64,000 bases of DNA from Bifidobacterium breve (GTDB taxonomy: Bacteria; Actinomycetota; Actinomycetes; Nanopelagicales; Nanopelagicaceae), in the NCBI GenBank assembly GCA_945881945.1, contig CAMCVO010000007.1, positions 1 through 64,000 on the forward strand, read 5' to 3'. Each line of letters opens with the position of its first letter. Positions within the stretch are counted from its first letter, which is position 1. Below, piece by piece: positions 58,787 to 64,000 of the stretch. The notes beneath the pieces were generated by a model. It saw only the letters and a program-made list of their open reading frames with translations. It did not search any database and was not told the origin of the DNA. The position numbers and the translations under genes are program-made.

Positions 58787-60034
58787 ATGAGTGCTGATTT
58801 ATCTGTATATAAGAAGGATTTTCCGATATTTTCACGTTCTGTAAGAGGTGGAAATCCTTTAATCTATTTAGATAGCGGTGCCACCTCCCAGAAGCCAGAA
58901 GTTGTTATTCAGGCAGAAGCAGATTTCTACCGTACTAAAAATGCTGCAGTTCACAGAGGTGCACATCTGCTAGCTGAAGAAGCCTCAGATGCTTATGAAA
59001 GTGCACGGGAAAATGTGGCTCGATTCATTGGTGCTGCTTCATCAGAGGTGATTTTTACAAAAAGTGCAACGGAGTCGCTGAATTTTCTTGCTACCTCATT
59101 CGGAAATCCAGATTCTGGTATTGCGGTTAAACCAGGTGATGAAATTGTTGTTACCGAGATGGAGCACCATGCAAATTTGAGTCCCTGGCAGCAATTGGCC
59201 AAGCGAACAGGAGCGAAATTAACCTGGTTATCAATCACTGCCGGTGGTCGACTCGATCTTTCAAATATCGATCAGGTTATTAATAGCAAAACTAAAATTG
59301 TTGCAATCACCCATCAATCCAATGTGTTTGGAACTGTAGTACCTATCGATCTCATTGTTAAGGCTGCTCGCAATGTTGGTGCATTAGTTGTGCTAGATGC
59401 ATGTCAATCTGTTCCACATTTTGCTGTGAATGTGAAGCAATTAGGAGTTGATTTCTTGGCATTTTCAGGCCACAAGGTATTGGGTCCAACTGGTATCGGT
59501 GTCTTATGGGGTAAGTCTGAATTGTTAGAAAAACTAGAGCCAGCCATATTTGGCGGATCTATGGTTGATTCAGTAACAATGGATGGGGCCACTTGGGCAC
59601 AAACTCCTAGAAAATTTGAAGCAGGCGTACCAAATATGGCGCAAGCAGTTGGGCTTTCAGCAGCAGTTGATTACTTAACCAAAATAGGAATGCCAAATCT
59701 TGCACAACATGAGCACAAACTTACCGAAGAATTGTTAGCTGGATTTAAGGAAATGAAAGAGGTTACCGTTGTTGGACCTTTGGATATGAAAGATCGAGGA
59801 GGCGTGGTTTCATTTACCGTAGACGGAGTTCACCCGCATGATGTTGGTCAGGTACTAGATCAATATGGAATCGCCGTAAGAACTGGTCATCATTGCGCTT
59901 GGCCTCTGATGAAAAAACTCAATCTAGTAGGAACCACTCGAGCTTCATTTCATCTCTATAACAGTTCTGAGGATGTTTCAAGTTTGCTTAAAGCAGTTGA
60001 GAAAGTTACGCAATACTTTAAGGTTTCTAAATAA
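58787..60034 (+). CDS. sufS: Cysteine desulfurase SufS
   Basis: SufS takes sulfur from L-cysteine with PLP and passes it to SufU. The 415-residue group II desulfurase has the PLP lysine Lys230 in AFSGHKVLGPTG, the PLP-stacking His in EMEHHANLSPW and the active-site Cys370 in RTGHHCAWP. It begins 3 nt after sufC and shares one base with the sufU start. Confidence 0.97.
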   Translation: MSADLSVYKKDFPIFSRSVRGGNPLIYLDSGATSQKPEVVIQAEADFYRTKNAAVHRGAHLLAEEASDAYESARENVARFIGAASSEVIFTKSATESLNFLATSFGNPDSGIAVKPGDEIVVTEMEHHANLSPWQQLAKRTGAKLTWLSITAGGRLDLSNIDQVINSKTKIVAITHQSNVFGTVVPIDLIVKAARNVGALVVLDACQSVPHFAVNVKQLGVDFLAFSGHKVLGPTGIGVLWGKSELLEKLEPAIFGGSMVDSVTMDGATWAQTPRKFEAGVPNMAQAVGLSAAVDYLTKIGMPNLAQHEHKLTEELLAGFKEMKEVTVVGPLDMKDRGGVVSFTVDGVHPHDVGQVLDQYGIAVRTGHHCAWPLMKKLNLVGTTRASFHLYNSSEDVSSLLKAVEKVTQYFKVSK

Positions 60035-60468
60035 TGGAATTAGATTCACTCTACCAAGAGGTAATTTTGGATCATTATCGGACACCTTTGAATAAAGGTC
60101 TTTCCTCAGAAAAGGATATTCAAGTCCATCACAACAACCCAAGTTGCGGTGACGAAGTAACTTTAAATCTCACTATGAAAGATGGATTTGTGAAACAGAT
60201 AACTTGGGATGGAGTCGGCTGTTCAATATCAATGGCAAGTACCTCTGTTATGAGTGATCTGTTGTCAGGCAAGGAGTATCAACAGGCTATGAAAGTTTTG
60301 GAAGCTTTTGTGGAATTGATGCAAAGCAAAGGGCAATCCAAGGGCGATGAAGAATTGCTTGAAGATGGCGTGGCCTTTGCGGGTGTGTCTAAATTTCCAG
60401 CGAGAATTAAATGCGCGCTTTTGGGCTGGATGGCTTTTAAAGACGCATCTACACAAGTGATGGCGTAG
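60034..60468 (+). CDS. sufU: Sulfur relay protein SufU
   Basis: SufU is the zinc-containing IscU-like protein that accepts persulfide from SufS in Gram-positive bacteria. The 144-residue product has the three conserved cysteines Cys38 (NPSCGDEV), Cys63 (GVGCSIS) and Cys127 (RIKCALLGW), plus Asp40. The family insertion between the second and third cysteines is present, which favours SufU over IscU. Its TAG stop starts the -10 box of the next gene. Confidence 0.95.
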   Translation: MELDSLYQEVILDHYRTPLNKGLSSEKDIQVHHNNPSCGDEVTLNLTMKDGFVKQITWDGVGCSISMASTSVMSDLLSGKEYQQAMKVLEAFVELMQSKGQSKGDEELLEDGVAFAGVSKFPARIKCALLGWMAFKDASTQVMA

Positions 60469-60471
60469 AAT
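60466..60471 (+). promoter_or_regulatory. -10 box for leaderless DUF59 gene
   Basis: TAGAAT ends exactly 6 nt before ATG 60478, with no ribosome site. Its first three bases are the sufU stop codon. Confidence 0.45.
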
Positions 60472-60477
60472 AAACCT

Positions 60478-60789
60478 ATGAGTGCAACAATTGATGATAT
60501 CACTGAGGCAATGAAAGATGTTATTGATCCAGAATTAGGTATTAATGTGGTTGATCTCGGTTTAGTTTATGACATGCGGTTGGATGAAAATAATGTTGCA
60601 ACTCTTGATATGACTCTTACCTCTGCTGCTTGCCCACTTCAAGACGTGATTGAAGATCAAACAAGACAAGTTTTGGCAGATCTGACAACAGATGTGAAAA
60701 TTAATTGGGTGTGGCTACCACCTTGGGGTCCAAATAAAATCTCTGATGATGGCAGAGAACAGTTACGCTCGATTGGGTTCACTGTTTAA
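60478..60789 (+). CDS. DUF59/MIP18 Fe-S assembly factor (SufT-like)
   Basis: This 103-residue protein of the DUF59 (MIP18, PaaD-like) family has the motif DPELGINVVDLGLVYD (residues 18-33) and the conserved Cys52 in SAACPLQD. Relatives such as SufT help mature Fe-S proteins. It closes the suf gene set. It may also be made from its own leaderless transcript. Confidence 0.92.
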   Translation: MSATIDDITEAMKDVIDPELGINVVDLGLVYDMRLDENNVATLDMTLTSAACPLQDVIEDQTRQVLADLTTDVKINWVWLPPWGPNKISDDGREQLRSIGFTV

Positions 60790-60808
60790 GTTTTTTGCTC
60801 TTACTCGC

Positions 60809-60814
60809 TAGGGT
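60809..60814 (+). promoter_or_regulatory. -10 box for leaderless ABC exporter gene
   Basis: TAGGGT ends exactly 6 nt before ATG 60821, with no ribosome site between. Confidence 0.42.
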
Positions 60815-60820
60815 GTAGTT

Positions 60821-62692
60821 ATGTCAATGCACTCAACTTGGATGTCATTTCGTTCTTTGACTCAGGATTCATCGGTAAAAAATCAAAAATTAAAACCTGG
60901 TACTTTAAAGCGAATCGCTAGTTTTGCAATTCCATACAAGATTTCGCTCTCACTTTTTCTAATCACTGTGGTGATTGATGCCCTCTTGATAGTTGCCACT
61001 CCGCTTTTATTGCGGCGCTTAATAGATGAAGGTGTCATCCCCAAGAATTCAGAGCTGGTTACTCAACTGGCATTGGCTGTTGGAGTCATAGCCTTACTGG
61101 ATGCGCTTTTCAGCATGATTGGTAGATGGTTCTCCGCGCGGATTGGTGAAGGTTTGATTTATGATCTTCGCAGCATGATCTTTGAGCATGTTCAACGCCA
61201 ATCGATAGCTTTCTTCACTAGAACTCAAACAGGCGCTCTAATTTCAAGGTTAAATTCAGATGTTATTGGCGCTCAACAAGCATTTACATCAACTTTATCT
61301 GGTGTAATTAGCAATGTACTAAGTTTAGTTTTAGTAACAATCACAATGCTAACCCTGTCCTGGCAAATTACTTTAATCTCACTAACGCTTCTACCGCTTT
61401 TTTTGTACCCAACTAAATGGGTAGGAAGAAAACTTCAAGGTTATACCCGCCAATCATTTGATATAAATGCTTCGATGTCGGCAACTATGACGGAACGCTT
61501 CAATGTTTCTGGGGCCCTTTTAGTTTCTCTTTACGGAGATACTGGAAGAGAGAAGAAGGAGTTTTCGACCAAAGCGCGCAAAGTGGCAGATATAGGAATA
61601 TCAATAGCCCTGTTAAACCGGCTTTTCTTTATTGCTTTAACCTCAATCGCAGCTATAGCCACCGCGGTGGCTTATGGTGTTGGCGGTCAATTAGCAATCG
61701 ATCAACAAATCACTGTCGGAACCTTGCTGGCAATAACTGCATTGTTAGCCCGGCTTTATGGACCACTAACAGCATTATCAAATGTTCGAGTGGATGTAAT
61801 GAGTGCTTTAGTCTCTTTTGAGAGGGTGTTTGAAGTGTTAGATTTGCAGCCAATGGTGGTAGATCTGCCTAATGCTAAAGTGTTGAGTACTGATCAACCA
61901 GAGCTAACTTTCGAGAATGTGTCTTTCACTTATCCAAAAGCTGAAGAGATATCACTAGCATCTCTTGAAATGGCAGCCAAACCAGAGATTGCCGTTACAG
62001 GACAAACATTGAAAAATGTTTCTTTTACGGTCAAGCCAGGCACCCTCACTGGAATTGTTGGACCCTCTGGTGCTGGTAAGAGCACGATAAGTTCATTGAT
62101 ACCACGGTTATACGATGTTACAGCCGGGCGGATTCTTATCAATAATGAGGACATTCGCAACAGCACCATAAAATCCTTGAGAAATGTGATCGGAGTAGTT
62201 ACTCAAGATTCTCACATGTTTCATGACACGATTCGAAAAAACCTTTTGTATGCAAAGAATGATGCCAGTTTGCAAGAGCTCGAATCTGCATGTAGCGCAG
62301 CTCGAATTTGGAGCTTTATAGAAAGCTTGCCAAATGGGTTAGATACAGTTGTTGGTGAGCGTGGACATCGCCTATCAGGTGGTGAAAAACAACGTCTTGC
62401 AATTGCCAGATTGTTACTAAAGCAACCAAGCTTGGTGATTCTTGATGAGGCTACAGCGCATCTGGATTCAGAAAATGAAGCATTAGTGCAGTTAGCGTTG
62501 AAAGATGCGTTGATAGGTAGAACTAGTATCGTTATTGCTCATAGACTATCCACCATTATCCAAGCCGATCAAATACTGGTGCTGGATGGTGGTCAAATCG
62601 TTGAACGTGGTAACCATGAGGAACTGGTTGCAAACAAAGGGTTGTACTTTGAATTATTTGAGAGACAAAATCTACAAGCTGATCTAATTTAA
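60821..62692 (+). CDS. ABC transporter, fused permease and ATPase (exporter type)
   Basis: The 623-residue protein joins a six-helix type I exporter membrane domain (about residues 40-335) to an ATPase domain. The latter has Walker A VGPSGAGKST, the Q-loop TQDSHMFHD, the signature HRLSGGEKQRLAIARL, Walker B VILDEATAHLD and the switch His in IAHRLST. Such half-transporters act as dimers, often exporting lipids, peptides or drugs. I cannot name a substrate. A short insert before the Walker A (EISLASLEMAAKPEI) is unlike most relatives. The 3' end overlaps the convergent DUF3099 gene by 9 nt. Confidence 0.92.
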   Translation: MSMHSTWMSFRSLTQDSSVKNQKLKPGTLKRIASFAIPYKISLSLFLITVVIDALLIVATPLLLRRLIDEGVIPKNSELVTQLALAVGVIALLDALFSMIGRWFSARIGEGLIYDLRSMIFEHVQRQSIAFFTRTQTGALISRLNSDVIGAQQAFTSTLSGVISNVLSLVLVTITMLTLSWQITLISLTLLPLFLYPTKWVGRKLQGYTRQSFDINASMSATMTERFNVSGALLVSLYGDTGREKKEFSTKARKVADIGISIALLNRLFFIALTSIAAIATAVAYGVGGQLAIDQQITVGTLLAITALLARLYGPLTALSNVRVDVMSALVSFERVFEVLDLQPMVVDLPNAKVLSTDQPELTFENVSFTYPKAEEISLASLEMAAKPEIAVTGQTLKNVSFTVKPGTLTGIVGPSGAGKSTISSLIPRLYDVTAGRILINNEDIRNSTIKSLRNVIGVVTQDSHMFHDTIRKNLLYAKNDASLQELESACSAARIWSFIESLPNGLDTVVGERGHRLSGGEKQRLAIARLLLKQPSLVILDEATAHLDSENEALVQLALKDALIGRTSIVIAHRLSTIIQADQILVLDGGQIVERGNHEELVANKGLYFELFERQNLQADLI

Positions 62693-62956
62693 CCCTTTTT
62701 GCTTTGGAGTAAAGATTGCGTCCTTCTTGATAGTTTCACGACCAGCATTGGCCGCGATTACAGCAATGTAAGGCAATGTGACTGCGCCAAAAAGTGCTAT
62801 CCAGCGATATGGACTTGGCAGCACAACTGTGAGAATGAAACAAACAGTTCTGATCATCATGGATATGAAATAGCGTCGTTGCCTCGCTGATTGATCAATA
62901 GTCAACCCTGATTGGGCTGTGGTTATTGATTGAGTAACTTCTTTAGGTTTCTTCAT
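62684..62956 (-). CDS. DUF3099 family membrane protein
   Basis: The 90-residue protein has two membrane segments (about 33-48 and 50-68). It matches the actinobacterial DUF3099 family through SARQRRYFISMMIRTVCFIL and GAVTLPYIAVIAANAGR. Function is unknown. It starts at ATG 62956, 6 nt after a TAATAT box, just downstream of the permease terminator, so it is transcribed separately from that gene. Confidence 0.87.
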   Translation of the reverse strand: MKKPKEVTQSITTAQSGLTIDQSARQRRYFISMMIRTVCFILTVVLPSPYRWIALFGAVTLPYIAVIAANAGRETIKKDAIFTPKQKGLN

Positions 62957-62962
62957 ACCGTG

Positions 62963-62968
62963 ATATTA
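62963..62968 (-). promoter_or_regulatory. -10 box for leaderless DUF3099 transcript
   Basis: On the minus strand TAATAT ends exactly 6 nt before the ATG at 62956; no ribosome site is present. Confidence 0.45.
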
Positions 62969-62992
62969 GATGGTAAACCAAAATATAGCGAG

Positions 62993-63032
62993 AAAAAAAT
63001 GAGGTGGCTCACCGTTTGTGAGCCACCTCATT
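62993..63032 (-). terminator. Rho-independent terminator after the UraA-like permease
   Basis: The perfect 12-bp stem GAGGTGGCTCAC / GTGAGCCACCTC has a 5-nt loop and is extended by A-T pairs. Read on the minus strand it is followed by a run of T (62999 down to 62993). It begins about 10 nt after the permease stop. Confidence 0.88.
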
Positions 63033-63042
63033 AGGTATGAAG

Positions 63043-64000
63043 TTATTTAGTGGTTCCTCTAGCTTTAGCGATTCGGGTGAGTATTTGATACCCAAAAACC
63101 GCTAGCACCGTTGAATTGATAATTCCACTGAATGTGAAATCGCCACGTATCCAAGCAATAGCTGAAATGCCGATGATCAATGACGAAGCGGCGATATAAA
63201 GATTGATTGGATTTGCAAAATCAACTCGGCCATCAATCCAAATTCTTGCGCCAAGTACACCAATCATTCCAAAAAGAGCAACAGTGACACCACCCTTTAC
63301 TCCAGCTGGAGTTGCGGAAAGCACAGCACCGAATTTTGGTGAAAGTGCTAATAAGATTGCTCCAACACCAGCAAAGATGTAAGCCAATGTTGAGTAAACC
63401 CGACTTGCTGCCATCACGCCGATGTTCTCGGCGTAAGTAGTAGTACCAGAACCGCCACCTAAGCCAGCAAGTGTGGTTGCAGCACCGTCAGCAATCAATG
63501 CATTACCAACCTGATCATCTAAATTCTTACCAGTCATAGCTGCTACCGCTTTAACATGCCCAACGTTCTCGGCTATCAAAACTAAAACAACTGGAAGGAA
63601 CAACAGCATTGCGCTGCTGTCGAAGGTAGGGGAGGTGAATGTTGGCATCGCCACCCATTTAGCTGCGGTAACGCCTGAGAAATCCACATCTCCCATTATC
63701 GCCGCAACTACATAACCAATAACTAGTCCGGCAAAAATGCTTATTCTTCCTAAGAATCCGCGGAAGAACGCTGAAATCAATCCGATAGAAAGTAGCGTTA
63801 TCAATCCAAGTTGCTGTCCCATCATAAAATCATTTTTCGCAGCACCAGCAAGATTCAATCCAATAACCATAACAATGGTGCCTGTTACCACTGGTGGCAA
63901 TAGTGTATCTATCCATCCAGTACCAGCAGCTTTTGCTATAAAACCAACTAAGGCAAGCAAAACACCTGCAGCAACTATTCCACCTAGAGCGGCCGGAATA
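63043..64000 (-). CDS. NCS2 family uracil permease (UraA-like), N-terminus beyond the window
   Basis: NCS2 proteins are 14-helix nucleobase:proton symporters. The frame is open to the window edge, and 319 residues of the C-terminal part are visible. They carry LLPPVVTGTIVMVIGLNLAG, GLGGGSGTTTYAENIGVMAA (substrate-site glutamate and the NCS2 motif E-N-x-G) and SRVYS. These match the uracil permease branch better than the xanthine branch, but specificity is not certain. A TTG at 63960 is internal, not the start. Confidence 0.9.
   Translation of the reverse strand, partial: IPAALGGIVAAGVLLALVGFIAKAAGTGWIDTLLPPVVTGTIVMVIGLNLAGAAKNDFMMGQQLGLITLLSIGLISAFFRGFLGRISIFAGLVIGYVVAAIMGDVDFSGVTAAKWVAMPTFTSPTFDSSAMLLFLPVVLVLIAENVGHVKAVAAMTGKNLDDQVGNALIADGAATTLAGLGGGSGTTTYAENIGVMAASRVYSTLAYIFAGVGAILLALSPKFGAVLSATPAGVKGGVTVALFGMIGVLGARIWIDGRVDFANPINLYIAASSLIIGISAIAWIRGDFTFSGIINSTVLAVFGYQILTRIAKARGTTK

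Overview
The window is about 64 kb of an AT-rich chromosome (roughly 40% G+C by eye) from a member of the Actinomycetota. WhiA, RbpA, an ANTAR response regulator, a DUF3099 protein, a SufR-type regulator leading the suf operon, and a gene order close to that of Streptomyces and Mycobacterium all point there. Genes are packed almost without gaps, with many 1-8 nt overlaps. Low G+C plus heavy compaction suggests a streamlined planktonic actinobacterium such as the freshwater acI/Nanopelagicales group; that placement is inference. I see no insertion sequence, prophage, CRISPR array, toxin-antitoxin pair or defence island. This is a housekeeping region, and what is unusual lies mostly in its small-scale architecture.

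Layout. 1-8955: division and cell-wall cluster (murD partial, ftsW, murG, murC, ftsQ, ftsZ, pgeF, yggS-type, sepF, yggT). 8952-12092 (minus): ileS. 12211-17968: zinc-finger DksA/TraR-type protein, lspA, rluD, dnaE. 18187-20895: MauE-like membrane protein, DsbA-like thiol oxidoreductase, lgt, VIT-family transporter. 20976-28405: gltB, gltD, pyk. 28449-28521: a tRNA with anticodon CAA. 28523-34797: ANTAR regulator, thioesterase (minus), polA, MFS transporter (minus), rpsA. 34860-45124: coaE, uvrB, uvrA, uvrC, rapZ, yvcK, whiA. 45210-48869: gap, pgk, tpiA, secG, rbpA. 48873-54418 (minus): ctaA, tkt, tal, pgi. 54505-60789: sufR-like regulator, sufB, sufD, Rieske ferredoxin, sufC, sufS, sufU, DUF59 protein. 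60821-62692: ABC exporter. 62684-64000 (minus): DUF3099 protein and a partial UraA-like permease.

The genes group by function. Lipid II synthesis and export (murD, murG, murC, ftsW) sit with Z-ring assembly (ftsQ, ftsZ, sepF). lspA and lgt are the two prolipoprotein-processing enzymes. gltBD makes glutamate. pyk, gap, pgk, tpiA and pgi cover glycolysis, and tal and tkt the non-oxidative pentose phosphate branch. uvrABC, polA and dnaE serve repair and replication. The suf operon builds Fe-S clusters, which GltBD and probably the SufR-like regulator itself use.

Three things stand out. (1) The tRNA has a leucine anticodon (CAA), a leucine-like D-loop and discriminator A, but a 5-nt variable loop where tRNA-Leu normally has a long arm. 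(2) At least twelve genes carry a TANNNT hexamer exactly 6 or 7 nt before their ATG and lack a Shine-Dalgarno sequence, which is the leaderless-transcript signature. In four of them the hexamer begins with the stop codon of the gene before. (3) Several genes usually found in these slots in other actinobacteria are missing: divIVA, zwf-opcA-pgl, ctaB, and trp/his genes.
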